DNA of 64,000 nucleotides from Rhodobacterales bacterium HKCCE4037. Its GTDB lineage: Bacteria > Pseudomonadota > Alphaproteobacteria > Rhodobacterales > Rhodobacteraceae. The stretch lies in contig WVSM01000004.1 of NCBI GenBank assembly GCA_015689645.1, forward strand, positions 124,001 through 188,000. The letters run 5' to 3'. The notes under the pieces were generated by a model. That model was not told the DNA's origin. It ran no database searches and saw only the letters and a list, made by a program, of their open reading frames with translations. The position numbers and the translations under genes were made by a program. Of this stretch, positions 36,549-45,189 are shown piece by piece. Position 1 is the stretch's first letter. Every line of letters starts with the position of its first letter.

Positions 36549-37582
36549 CGATTTCGAAGACCAATGCCGGGTATTTCTTCGAGGATTATACCGTCGGGCA
36601 GGTGCTGAACCACGCCACGCCGCGGACGCTGCATGACGGCGACGTGGCGATGTACCAGGCACTTTACGGGCCCCGCTTCGCGTTGCAATCCTCGTGGGAT
36701 TTCGCGCAGCCCGGGTCCGCGACGCGCCAGCCGGTCATCGACGACTGGATGACGTTCCACACCGTGTTCGGCAAGACCGTGCCGGACGTATCGCTCAACG
36801 CGGTGGCCAATCTCGGCTATGCCGAGGGCCGGTTCCTTGAACGGATATCCTCGGGTGACACGGTCCATTCGACCTCGGAAGTGATCGGGCTGAAGGAAAA
36901 TTCCAACGGCAAGACCGGGATCGTCTGGGTGCGCACGAAGGGCTATGCCAACGGTGATGTGCCGATCCTCGAATATGTCCGCTGGGTGATGGTGCGCAAA
37001 CGGGACGAATCCGCCCCCGCGCCCGACCCGGTCGTGCCGGATCTCGCCAAGGCGGTGCCGGCCGACAGGCTGGTCATCCCCGGCGGCATCGATTGGGATC
37101 ACTACGATTTCGCCGCCGCGGGAGAGCCGCACCGCTGGGGTGATTACGCGGTGGGCGAGATCATCGACCATGTCGACGGCGTGACCCTGACCGATCCCGA
37201 GCACATGATGGCCACGCGCCTGTGGCAGAACACCGCGAAGGTGCATTTCGACGTGACCGCCCGGCCTGACGGCAAAAGGCTGATCTACGGCGGGCACATC
37301 ATCTCGATGGCGCGCGCTCTGTCGTTCAACGGTCTCGCCAACGTGCAGCTGATCGCCGCGATCAACGCGGGCGCCCACGCCAACCCCGCGATGGCGGGCG
37401 ACACGGTCTACGCCTGGTCCGAGGTTCTCGACACTGCCGAGACCACCGATCCGAATGTCGGCGCGCTGCGCCTGCGGCTCGTGGCGACCAAGGGAAAGGC
37501 GGGCGTCCTGAAGGGCGATGACGGCAGGTACCTGCCCGAAGTATTGCTCGATCTGGATTACTGGGCGCTGATTCCGCGCTAG
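36545..37582 (+). CDS. mch: Mesaconyl-C1-CoA hydratase (MaoC-like)
   Basis: 345 residues with two MaoC/hotdog halves. Family marks: Y-F-F-E-D-Y-T-V-G-Q, H-A-T-P-R-T-L-H-D-G-D, Y-Q-A-L-Y-G-P-R-F, and in the second half N-T-A-K-V-H-F-D and Y-G-G-H-I-I-S-M-A-R-A-L-S-F-N-G. It hydrates mesaconyl-C1-CoA to beta-methylmalyl-CoA in the ethylmalonyl-CoA pathway of acetate assimilation. Other enzymes of this pathway in the window are Mcl2 (34918-35775), Ecm and Ccr. Last gene of its operon. Confidence 0.93.
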   Translation: MTISKTNAGYFFEDYTVGQVLNHATPRTLHDGDVAMYQALYGPRFALQSSWDFAQPGSATRQPVIDDWMTFHTVFGKTVPDVSLNAVANLGYAEGRFLERISSGDTVHSTSEVIGLKENSNGKTGIVWVRTKGYANGDVPILEYVRWVMVRKRDESAPAPDPVVPDLAKAVPADRLVIPGGIDWDHYDFAAAGEPHRWGDYAVGEIIDHVDGVTLTDPEHMMATRLWQNTAKVHFDVTARPDGKRLIYGGHIISMARALSFNGLANVQLIAAINAGAHANPAMAGDTVYAWSEVLDTAETTDPNVGALRLRLVATKGKAGVLKGDDGRYLPEVLLDLDYWALIPR

Positions 37583-37591
37583 CGCAAACAA

Positions 37592-37622
37592 TGTGATCAC
37601 ACTTTCCAAATGCGTGATCACA
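37592..37622. promoter_or_regulatory. Paired TGTGATCACA operator upstream of sdhC
   Basis: TGTGATCACA at 37592-37601 and CGTGATCACA at 37613-37622, centres 21 bp apart, the same arrangement as upstream of sucC. It begins 9 bases after the mch stop and ends 143 bases before sdhC, so it most likely controls the sdh operon. Confidence 0.8.
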
Positions 37623-37765
37623 AATCGCCGCTCTGCGGCGTTACGCCCCAAGAGCGCCCGTATTTTCAACCACTGGCGGCGTGACAGTGGCGTGAAACTT
37701 GTTATTGATACCGGAACGACCGGCATCCGCCAGACCTGACGGCAACCCAAAGGGGGACTCCAGCC

Positions 37766-38149
37766 ATGGCCGACGTGAACCGCGGGAACCGCCCGCTTTC
37801 ACCGCACCTGACGATCTATCGTCCGCAGCTCAACTCCATCACCTCGATCTTCATCCGCATCACCGGCAACGCGATGCTGGTGTCGGCGATCCTCGTGGTC
37901 TGGTGGATGATGGCGGCGGCCTCGGGGCCGGAATATTTCGACACGATCGACGGGCTGATCACGTCGGTCCTCGGTGATCTCGTCATGACGCTGTCGGTCC
38001 TGGGCCTCTGGTACCACGCGCTTGGCGGCGTGCGGCACCTGATCTGGGACAGCGGCCATGGCCTCGACGTCAAGACCTCCGACCGGATGGGCTGGGGCAT
38101 GATCATCGGCTCGGTCGCGCTGACCTTCCTGACACTCATCGCGATCTGA
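37766..38149 (+). CDS. sdhC: Succinate dehydrogenase cytochrome b556 subunit
   Basis: 127 residues, three membrane helices. The conserved N-terminus R-P-L-S-P-H-L-T-I-Y and R-I-T-G-N-A lie at the quinone site, and the haem-ligand histidine is in Y-H-A-L-G-G-V-R-H-L-I-W-D. It anchors the SdhAB dimer to the inner membrane and passes electrons to ubiquinone. First gene of sdhCDAB, AAGGGGG before ATG, with the paired operator upstream. Confidence 0.95.
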   Translation: MADVNRGNRPLSPHLTIYRPQLNSITSIFIRITGNAMLVSAILVVWWMMAAASGPEYFDTIDGLITSVLGDLVMTLSVLGLWYHALGGVRHLIWDSGHGLDVKTSDRMGWGMIIGSVALTFLTLIAI

Positions 38150-38160
38150 GAGGCTGAAAC

Positions 38161-38532
38161 ATGGCATTTCTGACCGACCGCAAACGCGTCTCCGGCCTTG
38201 GCTCCGCCCGCTCGGGCACCGGCCATCACTGGACGATGACCGTGACCTCCATCGCGCTGCTGATCCTGACGCCGTTCTTCCTCGGCATCATCGGCACCGG
38301 CCTTGGATCCGAGCATGGGGACGTGATCGCCCTGCTGTCGCGCCCGATCCCGGCGCTGGTCGTCGCCGCCTACCTGATCGTCGGCAGCCATCACCTGCGC
38401 CTCGGCATGCAGATCATGATCGAGGATTACACCCACGGCATGACGCGCAAGGCCGCGATCATCCTGTCCACGATCCTGTGTTACGGCATCGCGCTCGGCG
38501 GCCTCGTCGCGCTGATCCAAATCGCTCTCTGA
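38161..38532 (+). CDS. sdhD: Succinate dehydrogenase membrane anchor subunit
   Basis: 123 residues with three hydrophobic helices. [11 protein letters not shown] near the start, and [16 protein letters not shown], with the histidine that could serve as second haem ligand. It completes the membrane domain of complex II. 11 bp after sdhC, 13 bp before sdhA. Confidence 0.94.
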   Translation: MAFLTDRKRVSGLGSARSGTGHHWTMTVTSIALLILTPFFLGIIGTGLGSEHGDVIALLSRPIPALVVAAYLIVGSHHLRLGMQIMIEDYTHGMTRKAAIILSTILCYGIALGGLVALIQIAL

Positions 38533-38545
38533 GAGGCTTGTCTCG

Positions 38546-40366
38546 ATGACTGATACCGCTTCCCCCGCCTATGAGCTCACCCACCATTCCTACGACGTCG
38601 TCGTCGTGGGTGCCGGCGGCTCGGGCCTTCGCGCAACCCTCGGCATGGCCGAACAGGGCCTCAAGACCGCGTGCATCTCCAAGGTTTTCCCGACCCGCTC
38701 CCACACCGTGGCCGCGCAGGGTGGCATCGCCGCCTCGCTCGGCAACATGGGCCCCGACAGCTGGCAATGGCACATGTACGACACCGTGAAAGGCTCGGAC
38801 TGGCTGGGGGACACGGACGCGATGGAATACCTCGCCCGTGAAGCGCCCAAGGCCGTCTACGAGCTTGAGCACTACGGCGTGCCCTTCTCGCGCACCGAGG
38901 ACGGCAAGATCTACCAGCGCCCCTTCGGCGGCCACACCACCGAATATGGTGAAGGCCCGCCGGTGCAGCGTACCTGCGCCGCTGCCGACCGGACCGGCCA
39001 CGCGATCCTGCACACGCTTTACGGCCAGTCGCTCAAGAACGACGCGGAATTCTTCATCGAGTATTTCGCCACCGACCTGCTGATGAACGAAGCGGGCGAA
39101 TGCGTCGGCGTCGTGGCCTGGAAACTGGACGACGGCACGATGCACGTCTTCCACGCCAAGATGACCGTTCTGGCCACCGGCGGCTATGGCCGCGCCTACT
39201 TCTCGGCCACGTCCGCCCACACCTGCACGGGTGACGGCGGCGGCATGGTCGCGCGGGCCGGTCTTCCGCTTCAGGACATGGAATTCGTGCAGTTCCACCC
39301 TACCGGCATCTACGGCTCGGGCTGCCTGATCACCGAAGGCGCGCGCGGTGAAGGCGGCTACCTGACGAACTCCGAGGGCGAGCGATTCATGGAACGCTAC
39401 GCGCCGACCTACAAGGACCTCGCCTCGCGTGACGTGGTTTCGCGCTGCATGACGATGGAAATCCGCGAAGGGCGCGGCGTGGGCCCCGATGGGGACCACA
39501 TCCACCTGCACCTGAACCACCTGCCGCCGGAAACGCTGGCCGAGCGTCTGCCGGGCATCTCGGAATCCGCCCGCATCTTCGCCGGTGTGGACCTGACGAA
39601 GGAACCGATCCCGGTCCTGCCCACTGTGCATTACAACATGGGCGGCATCCCGACGAACTACTGGGGCGAAGTGCTGAACCCGACCAAGAAGGACCCCGAC
39701 GCGATCGTGCCGGGCCTGATGGCCGTGGGCGAAGCAGGCTGCGCGTCGGTCCATGGCGCGAACCGCCTTGGCTCCAACTCGCTGATCGACCTTGTCGTGT
39801 TCGGCCGCGCCGCCGCGATCAAGGCCGCCGAGGTGGTGGACGCAAACGCAGCCGTGCCCACCGCACCGCAGGCCGCGATCGACAAGGCGCTCGATCGCTT
39901 CGATGCGATCCGCTACGCCGACGGGGGCACGCCCACTGCCGAACTGCGGCTCGAGATGCAGAAGACCATGCAGCAGGACGCCGCCGTCTTCCGCACCGAC
40001 AAGACGCTCGCCGAAGGGCTGGAGAAGATGAAAGAGGTTGCCGGCAAGCTCGACGACATCAAGGTCACCGACCGCTCGTTGATCTGGAACTCCGACCTGA
40101 TGGAAACGCTGGAGCTGACCAACCTCATGCCCAACGCGCTGGCGACCATCGCCGGAGCCGAGGCGCGCAAGGAAAGCCGGGGCGCCCACGCGCACGAGGA
40201 TTATCCGGACCGCGACGACGAAAAATGGCGCGTGCACACGATCGCGCACGTCGACGGCGCGAAGGTCGATCTCGAGTATCGCCCCGTGCACCTCGACCCG
40301 CTGGTCAAGCACGAGGATGGCGGCATCGACCTCGACAAGATCAAGCCGAAGGCGCGGGTCTATTGA
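38546..40366 (+). CDS. sdhA: Succinate dehydrogenase flavoprotein subunit
   Basis: 606 residues. The FAD dinucleotide motif is V-V-G-A-G-G-S-G-L, the covalent FAD histidine is in [10 protein letters not shown] and the catalytic region includes R-G-E-G-G-Y-L. The substrate histidine segment is H-Y-N-M-G-G-I-P, and [11 protein letters not shown] is near the C-terminal part. It oxidises succinate to fumarate. Unusually, sdhB does not follow directly: a low-GC sulfotransferase-like gene and a 247-bp spacer intervene. Confidence 0.97.
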   Translation: MTDTASPAYELTHHSYDVVVVGAGGSGLRATLGMAEQGLKTACISKVFPTRSHTVAAQGGIAASLGNMGPDSWQWHMYDTVKGSDWLGDTDAMEYLAREAPKAVYELEHYGVPFSRTEDGKIYQRPFGGHTTEYGEGPPVQRTCAAADRTGHAILHTLYGQSLKNDAEFFIEYFATDLLMNEAGECVGVVAWKLDDGTMHVFHAKMTVLATGGYGRAYFSATSAHTCTGDGGGMVARAGLPLQDMEFVQFHPTGIYGSGCLITEGARGEGGYLTNSEGERFMERYAPTYKDLASRDVVSRCMTMEIREGRGVGPDGDHIHLHLNHLPPETLAERLPGISESARIFAGVDLTKEPIPVLPTVHYNMGGIPTNYWGEVLNPTKKDPDAIVPGLMAVGEAGCASVHGANRLGSNSLIDLVVFGRAAAIKAAEVVDANAAVPTAPQAAIDKALDRFDAIRYADGGTPTAELRLEMQKTMQQDAAVFRTDKTLAEGLEKMKEVAGKLDDIKVTDRSLIWNSDLMETLELTNLMPNALATIAGAEARKESRGAHAHEDYPDRDDEKWRVHTIAHVDGAKVDLEYRPVHLDPLVKHEDGGIDLDKIKPKARVY

Positions 40367-40388
40367 TCGGCGTTCCTGGCAGTGTGAA

Positions 40389-41126
40389 ATGAAACGCGTT
40401 ATCCTGCATGCAGGCCTGCCCAAGACTGGATCAACGTCGATCCAATCAATGCTTTGCGACAGGGCCGACGAACTCGCAGAGCTAGGCATCTGCGTCATGT
40501 CACGCACTACGACGACGCGTCAGGTGTCTCGGGCCGCGCGCACGTTTCTGAACAACAAGGCCGTTTTTCCGGCTTTTCTCTGGGCAGCCTTGAAACTCCG
40601 CTTGGCGATCATTTCGCAATCTTGCACGACAATTCTTGTGTCCAACGAGAACCTGCTTGGTCTCTACAGCTCCGAAATGTTTGGCCGTAACTTTGAAAAT
40701 CGGTCGCGACTTCTGGTCAATACTTTGCTTCTGGTCCTACGTGGGTGTGACGTTTCGATCGTCCTTTACGACAGGGATGCGAGCAGTTTGCATCGATCAG
40801 CCCTAAAACAAAGATGGAACAAGAGTAAGGAGATTTCTGAGGACGAATGGTACAGGAAGTTCCCCGACCCTCTTGTTCCATCGCGCTATATCGAAGCAAT
40901 GAAGACTTCGTTCCCCGGATTGGTCGAATGCGTCCGAATGGAGGACGAGATTTCAGCCGGTCACTATCTCGGGGAGCGCCTTTTGGAAATGTCCGGAGCC
41001 TCTGTCCTAGGTCCACCGCAAAAAACATATCACGAAAATGTTGGTTCGCCTTCACCAAAAGCTTCTGAGCGCGATGCGATTGACGCTCCCTATGGCGCTG
41101 AGGTTTCAAATGTTCCGGATCAGTAA
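40389..41126 (+). CDS. Sulfotransferase-like protein inserted in the sdh operon
   Basis: 245 residues. The N-terminus R-V-I-L-H-A-G-L-P-K-T-G-S-T-S-I-Q is the PAPS 5'-phosphosulfate (PSB) loop of sulfotransferases. The 3'-phosphate region is weak (L-Y-D-R-D-A-S-S-L-H-R-S), so a degenerate or different nucleotide-dependent transferase is possible. Two 60-base blocks within it have only 29 and 25 G+C, far below sdhA, and codon use differs. Its position between sdhA and sdhB points to recent transfer. It starts 22 bp after sdhA and probably uses the sdh promoter. Confidence 0.8.
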   Translation: MKRVILHAGLPKTGSTSIQSMLCDRADELAELGICVMSRTTTTRQVSRAARTFLNNKAVFPAFLWAALKLRLAIISQSCTTILVSNENLLGLYSSEMFGRNFENRSRLLVNTLLLVLRGCDVSIVLYDRDASSLHRSALKQRWNKSKEISEDEWYRKFPDPLVPSRYIEAMKTSFPGLVECVRMEDEISAGHYLGERLLEMSGASVLGPPQKTYHENVGSPSPKASERDAIDAPYGAEVSNVPDQ

Positions 41127-41373
41127 AAAAAGAACATCGGGGATGATAGCCGCCCTGGACTGTGTTGATGTGCATCGACCCGATACCTTCGCCTTTCAAT
41201 TTCGGTGGGGCTGCAAAACAGTGCATGTGCTGCGTCCCTATGTGCACACTCGGCGCCCTCGGCCCCTGGTCGGTGGTGGCCAGAACATCTTGCGGGGGCT
41301 GCTGTAAGCCATGCCCCGCGCCTGCATATCCCGCGCGTCCGCCGCGCAGACAGAATGACCCAAGGAGCTTGAG
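41127..41373 (+). other. Spacer before sdhB with a possible Cys-rich short ORF
   Basis: From ATG 41168 a frame encodes about 55 residues with nine cysteines before reaching sdhB, including C-M-C-C-V-P-M-C and C-G-G-C-C-K-P-C. The frame has no stop before sdhB and would overlap it by over 200 bases, so it is unlikely to be an ordinary gene as it stands. It could be a decayed gene, a frameshifted one, or a regulatory short ORF. No terminator is seen, so sdhB can still be reached from the sdhC promoter. AAGGAG lies just before sdhB. Confidence 0.35.
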
Positions 41374-42153
41374 ATGGTTGAATTTACGCTTCCGAAAAAC
41401 AGCCGCATCCGCACCGGCAAGACATGGCCGAAGCCCGAGGGTGCGTCGAACGTGCGCAAGTTCCAGATCTACCGCTGGAACCCGGATGACGGCGAGAATC
41501 CCCGCGTCGATACCTATTTCGTCGATATGGATACCTGCGGGCCGATGGTTCTGGACGCGCTCATCAAGATCAAGAACGAGATCGACCCGACGCTGACCTT
41601 CCGCCGCTCCTGCCGCGAGGGCATCTGCGGGTCCTGCGCGATGAACATCGACGGGATCAACACGCTCGCCTGCATCTACGGCATGGACGAGGTGAAGGGC
41701 GACGTGAAGATTTACCCCCTGCCCCACATGCCCGTGGTGAAGGACCTGATCCCCGACCTGACGCATTTCTACGCGCAGCACGCCTCGATCATGCCGTGGC
41801 TGGAGACCAAGACGCGCCGGCCCGAGAAGGAATGGCGCCAGTCCATTGAAGATCGCAAGAAGCTCGACGGGCTTTATGAGTGTGTGATGTGCGCCTCCTG
41901 CTCGACCGCCTGCCCGTCTTACTGGTGGAACGGCGACCGCTACCTTGGGCCGGCCGCGCTGCTGCACGCCTACCGCTGGATTATCGACAGCCGGGACGAG
42001 GCGACGGGCGAGCGTCTGGACGACCTTGAAGACCCGTTCAAGCTCTACCGCTGCCACACGATCATGAACTGCACCAAGACCTGCCCCAAGGGCTTGAACC
42101 CGGCCGAGGCGATTGCGCAGATCAAGAAGATGATGGTCGAACGACAGCTTTAA
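41374..42153 (+). CDS. sdhB: Succinate dehydrogenase iron-sulfur subunit
   Basis: 259 residues. The [2Fe-2S] ligands are in C-R-E-G-I-C-G-S-C and the later L-A-C. The [4Fe-4S] cluster uses C-V-M-C-A-S-C, and the [3Fe-4S] cluster [12 protein letters not shown]. It passes electrons from FAD to the quinone site. ATG 41374 follows AAGGAGCTTGAG. The 3' end overlaps the convergent map gene by four bases. Confidence 0.97.
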   Translation: MVEFTLPKNSRIRTGKTWPKPEGASNVRKFQIYRWNPDDGENPRVDTYFVDMDTCGPMVLDALIKIKNEIDPTLTFRRSCREGICGSCAMNIDGINTLACIYGMDEVKGDVKIYPLPHMPVVKDLIPDLTHFYAQHASIMPWLETKTRRPEKEWRQSIEDRKKLDGLYECVMCASCSTACPSYWWNGDRYLGPAALLHAYRWIIDSRDEATGERLDDLEDPFKLYRCHTIMNCTKTCPKGLNPAEAIAQIKKMMVERQL

Positions 42154-42980
42154 GCCGCCCGCCCCTCCATCAGGGCATTCGCCCGCACTGTCCCGGCACC
42201 CCGGTGCCGGGATTGGAGCATCGGGCGCTCGTTTTCCCTCAGCGTCAGGACCTCCACGCCGGTCTCGGTCACCGCAACTGTATGCTCGAACTGCGCCGAG
42301 AGGCGGCGGTCACGGGTGATGATCGTCCATCCGTCGTCGAGTTTCTCGACACGCCTGGTGCCCTGGTTGACCATCGGCTCGATCGTGAAGACCATCCCGG
42401 CGCGCACCACCATGCCGGTGCCGGGCCTGCCGAAATTCAGCACGCTCGGCTCTTCGTGCATCTCGCGTCCGATGCCGTGGCCGCAATACTCGCGCACCAC
42501 GGAATACCCCTTCCGTTTCGCGTGACGCTCGATTGCGGCCCCGACATCGCCCAGGCGCGCACCGGCGCGGACCTGCCTGATACCGGCCCAGAGGGCCTCG
42601 CGCGCCACCCGCACCACGCGCCGCGCGGGGGCCGAAGTTTGGCCCACGAGGTAGGTCTTGCTGGCGTCGGCAATGAACCCGTCCTTCTCCAGCGTGATGT
42701 CGAAATTGATGATGTCGCCGCTTTCGATGACCTGCCGCCTGCTCGGGACACCATGGCAGACCACGTGGTTCGGCGAGGCATTCAGGACGAAATCGTAGCC
42801 GTATTGCCCCTTGCTTGCCGGACGCGCCCCGAGGTCATGGCGGATGTAGCGTTCGACCAATTCATCCACCTGCAACGTCGTCATTCCGCCGAGGCTCTGC
42901 CGGTCGAGCATCTCGAACACACGCGCCAGAAGGCGCCCGGACCGGCGCATCAGGTCCAGCTCTTCGGGGGTTTTCACCAT
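42150..42980 (-). CDS. map: Methionine aminopeptidase, type I
   Basis: 276 residues, pita-bread fold. The metal ligands occur in order: D in I-N-F-D-I-T-L, D in I-A-D-A-S-K-T-Y, H in C-G-H-G-I-G, E in T-I-E-P-M and E in S-A-Q-F-E-H-T. The S-K-T deviation after I-A-D-A is notable, because many type I enzymes have G-D-x-x at the second aspartate. It removes initiator methionine from nascent proteins. It starts one base after the ParD-like gene, so it is co-transcribed with a putative antitoxin; whether this is the housekeeping copy cannot be told. Confidence 0.93.
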   Translation of the reverse strand: MVKTPEELDLMRRSGRLLARVFEMLDRQSLGGMTTLQVDELVERYIRHDLGARPASKGQYGYDFVLNASPNHVVCHGVPSRRQVIESGDIINFDITLEKDGFIADASKTYLVGQTSAPARRVVRVAREALWAGIRQVRAGARLGDVGAAIERHAKRKGYSVVREYCGHGIGREMHEEPSVLNFGRPGTGMVVRAGMVFTIEPMVNQGTRRVEKLDDGWTIITRDRRLSAQFEHTVAVTETGVEVLTLRENERPMLQSRHRGAGTVRANALMEGRAA

Positions 42981-42981
42981 G

Positions 42982-43188
42982 TCAGGCGGCTGCGTCGTCG
43001 ATGACGTTGACCTTGGCTGCTTTCAGCTCTCTCTGAACGATCTCGCTGAAAGTCAGGGTCGGATGGCTCTCGGCCAGCATGCCGATTTTCATCCAGAACT
43101 CCGCCTGCGCATTGATCGAGCGGCACATCACAGCGCTTGCCTTGCGCAATTCCTCGTGCTGCGCGTCACTGATCTTCACGATACCCAT
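42982..43188 (-). CDS. ParD-like antitoxin family protein
   Basis: 68 residues from ATG 43188 (AGAGG upstream): M-G-I-V-K-I-S-D, E-E-L-R-K-A-S, M-C-R-S-I-N-A-Q-A-E-F-W-M-K-I-G-M-L-A. This is the ribbon-helix-helix ParD-like family (PF11903). No ParE-type toxin follows; instead map begins one base after its stop. Upstream DNA is AT-rich compared with its surroundings. The pairing suggests the RHH protein autoregulates a map-containing operon. Confidence 0.88.
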   Translation of the reverse strand: MGIVKISDAQHEELRKASAVMCRSINAQAEFWMKIGMLAESHPTLTFSEIVQRELKAAKVNVIDDAAA

Positions 43189-43199
43189 GCAGATGCCTC

Positions 43200-43251
43200 T
43201 TATATAAAATATAGTCAATTCATATACGATTCGTCTGCATCTGTACAATGT
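43200..43251 (-). promoter_or_regulatory. AT-rich promoter region of the ParD-like/map operon
   Basis: On the minus strand TTGTAC is followed after 16 bases by TATATG, with further AT-rich sequence (ATATTTTATATAAG) before the AGAGG ribosome-binding site. The low GC contrasts sharply with flanking genes. An RHH operator is expected here, but I cannot define one. Confidence 0.4.
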
Positions 43252-43262
43252 CGATTAGGATG

Positions 43263-43958
43263 TCACGCGAGCGGCACCAACTCCTCGAAATGCGTCATAT
43301 CCGCAAATCGACAGAACGCGGGCGGGTGTAGCGGCAGCACAGGCGCAGCGCGTTTCAGTTCTGCCTCGATTCGCGCAAGGCCCTCTTCCCAGATCGGCAG
43401 CAGGTCATCGCTCAGCCATGCCACCGGGTAGGCGAAGGTCATGTGAAAGGCGTATCCGTCATGCTCTGCCTGCCTGTAGCCGAACGCGCTCGACAGCGCC
43501 TCGCGCCACGACCGCATCATCGCCTCGTCCGCCTCGGTCGCACCTTCAAGCACGAGCCCCGTGGGCCGGACCGACACCACGCGCACGTCGAACCTGCCGG
43601 GCCCTTCGAACCCGTCGAGCCGCGTCCGCATCTCCTCCGTCACGGCCCCGACCGATGCGTCCCGATCCATCCAGGCGGGCCAGGCATCGGCCACGCGACG
43701 GTTGTCCAGAACGCCTTCGAACACGGTCATGTGCAGGCTTTCGACCGGCGTGAACAGGAATCGGTCCGCGCCCGGCAAGTCCTGCATCGCCTCCCGCGCC
43801 GCCAGCACCGCCCCGGCCCCGGGCGCGGCGCGATCCAGGTGGCAGACCACCGTGTTGCCCGGATCGGGCAGGAAGCGCCCGGTCTCGTAGCGTTGCCCCA
43901 AACGCGGCGGCGGACCCTTGTGGGCGCGCTCCGCAAATGCCTCGATCGACCAATCCAT
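43263..43958 (-). CDS. DUF1868, 2H phosphoesterase superfamily protein
   Basis: 231 residues from ATG 43958. Two H-x-T motifs, S-L-H-M-T-V-F and F-H-M-T-F-A-Y, spaced about 90 residues apart, define the 2H (2'-5' RNA ligase/cyclic phosphodiesterase-like) fold. The D-P-G-N-T-V-V-C-H-L segment is typical of the DUF1868 group. The substrate is unknown, probably a cyclic phosphate of RNA or a nucleotide. It is divergent from the Asp-box protein gene, with 58 bp between starts. Confidence 0.85.
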   Translation of the reverse strand: MDWSIEAFAERAHKGPPPRLGQRYETGRFLPDPGNTVVCHLDRAAPGAGAVLAAREAMQDLPGADRFLFTPVESLHMTVFEGVLDNRRVADAWPAWMDRDASVGAVTEEMRTRLDGFEGPGRFDVRVVSVRPTGLVLEGATEADEAMMRSWREALSSAFGYRQAEHDGYAFHMTFAYPVAWLSDDLLPIWEEGLARIEAELKRAAPVLPLHPPAFCRFADMTHFEELVPLA

Positions 43959-44016
43959 ATCTTCCACCTTCGCAGGATCATTTTGCCGTATGCTACACGC
44001 AAAGCATGAGGGCACC

Positions 44017-45144
44017 ATGACAGACTCACCCCAAACCGTTCTCGTCGGCACCACCAAGGGCGCATTCCTCCTCACCGACGGCCCCGGCGGCTGGCAGGCG
44101 TCCGGCCCCCATTGCGACGGCTGGCGCATCAGCCACGTCGTCTCGGATGGTAAGACCATCTACGCCGGCGGCGGTGCCGAATGGTCCGGCGCCGGTATCT
44201 ACCGCTCCTCCGACAGGGGCGCGACCTGGGCCTTCTCCAAGCTGACCAAGGGCAAGATGGACGACTGGGCCGCCAACGATCCGGACTTCGCCGCGATGAT
44301 CGGCTGGACCCCGGAGACGCCGCCCTTCGGCGACAGTTTCGGCGCGATCTGGTCGCTTCATGCGGCCCATGGGCAGGTCCACGCGGGCACCAACCCGGCG
44401 CAATTGCTGACCTCGACCGACGGCGGCGAGACGTGGGTCCAAAACGACGCGCTGGCCAATTTCGCCGACCGCGACCAGTGGAGTCCCGGCGCGGCCGGCC
44501 TCTGCCTGCACACGATCGTCACCGCGCCCGAGGATCCCTCGAAACTCTGGCTCGGCATCTCGGCGGCGGGCGTCTTTGCCTCGGAAGACGGCGGCAACAG
44601 CTGGGAGCGGCGCAATCGCCTGTCGAACGCCGAGGCCTGCGAAGGCCACAGCCACCCCGCCGGCCCGTCGAACGGCGAAACCGGCCATTGCGTGCACAAC
44701 ATCGCACGCGGCCCGGGCGACCTGCTCTACCAGCAGAACCATCACGGCGTCTGGCGGTCCAATGATGGCGGACGGCACTGGGACGACATCACCGAGGGGC
44801 TTCCCTCGACCTTCGGCTTCCCCATCGCGCTCGACCCCGAGGATGCGCAGACCCTCTGGACCTTCCCGCTGAACGGCGACATGGCGGGCCGCTTCCCGCC
44901 CGATGCAAAGCCCGCGGTCTGGTGCTCCAAGGACGGAGGCGAGACATGGAGCGCTCAGCGTAAAGGTCTGCCGGATAGGGCGTGGTTCACCGTCCTGCGG
45001 CAGGCCATGGCTTCGACCCCCGGCCACGTTGCTTTCGGTACCAACACCGGATCGGTCTTCCTCAGCCGTGATGGCGGCACCAGCTGGGACGAGGTCGCCC
45101 GCCACCTGCCCACGGTGCTTTCCGTGGAACTGGCCGCTCTCTGA
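44017..45144 (+). CDS. Asp-box (BNR) beta-propeller protein, sialidase-like fold
   Basis: 375 residues with at least six Asp-box motifs (S-S-D-R-G-A-T-W, S-T-D-G-G-E-T-W, S-E-D-G-G-N-S-W, S-N-D-G-G-R-H-W, S-K-D-G-G-E-T-W, S-R-D-G-G-T-S-W), hence a beta propeller. There is no signal peptide, which argues against a secreted sialidase; cytoplasmic exo-alpha-sialidase-like or photosystem-assembly-like proteins are common and mostly uncharacterised. GAGGG precedes ATG 44017. Function unknown. Confidence 0.8.
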   Translation: MTDSPQTVLVGTTKGAFLLTDGPGGWQASGPHCDGWRISHVVSDGKTIYAGGGAEWSGAGIYRSSDRGATWAFSKLTKGKMDDWAANDPDFAAMIGWTPETPPFGDSFGAIWSLHAAHGQVHAGTNPAQLLTSTDGGETWVQNDALANFADRDQWSPGAAGLCLHTIVTAPEDPSKLWLGISAAGVFASEDGGNSWERRNRLSNAEACEGHSHPAGPSNGETGHCVHNIARGPGDLLYQQNHHGVWRSNDGGRHWDDITEGLPSTFGFPIALDPEDAQTLWTFPLNGDMAGRFPPDAKPAVWCSKDGGETWSAQRKGLPDRAWFTVLRQAMASTPGHVAFGTNTGSVFLSRDGGTSWDEVARHLPTVLSVELAAL

Positions 45145-45189
45145 CGCGAGGCTCTGGCCCTCCGCAGGCCACCGCCCTAGGCTCCGGCC

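Noticed and set aside
38459-40507. Open frame of about 680 codons opposite sdhA
   Set aside because: Antisense shadow of sdhA; no domain and it spans an operon junction.
41168-41596. Complete CDS for a Cys-rich protein overlapping sdhB
   Set aside because: The last 70 codons are an out-of-frame shadow of sdhB and no stop separates them, so I report the Cys-rich part only as an observation.
42982-43188. Classic ParDE toxin-antitoxin locus
   Set aside because: No ParE or other toxin gene is adjacent; the next gene is a complete methionine aminopeptidase.
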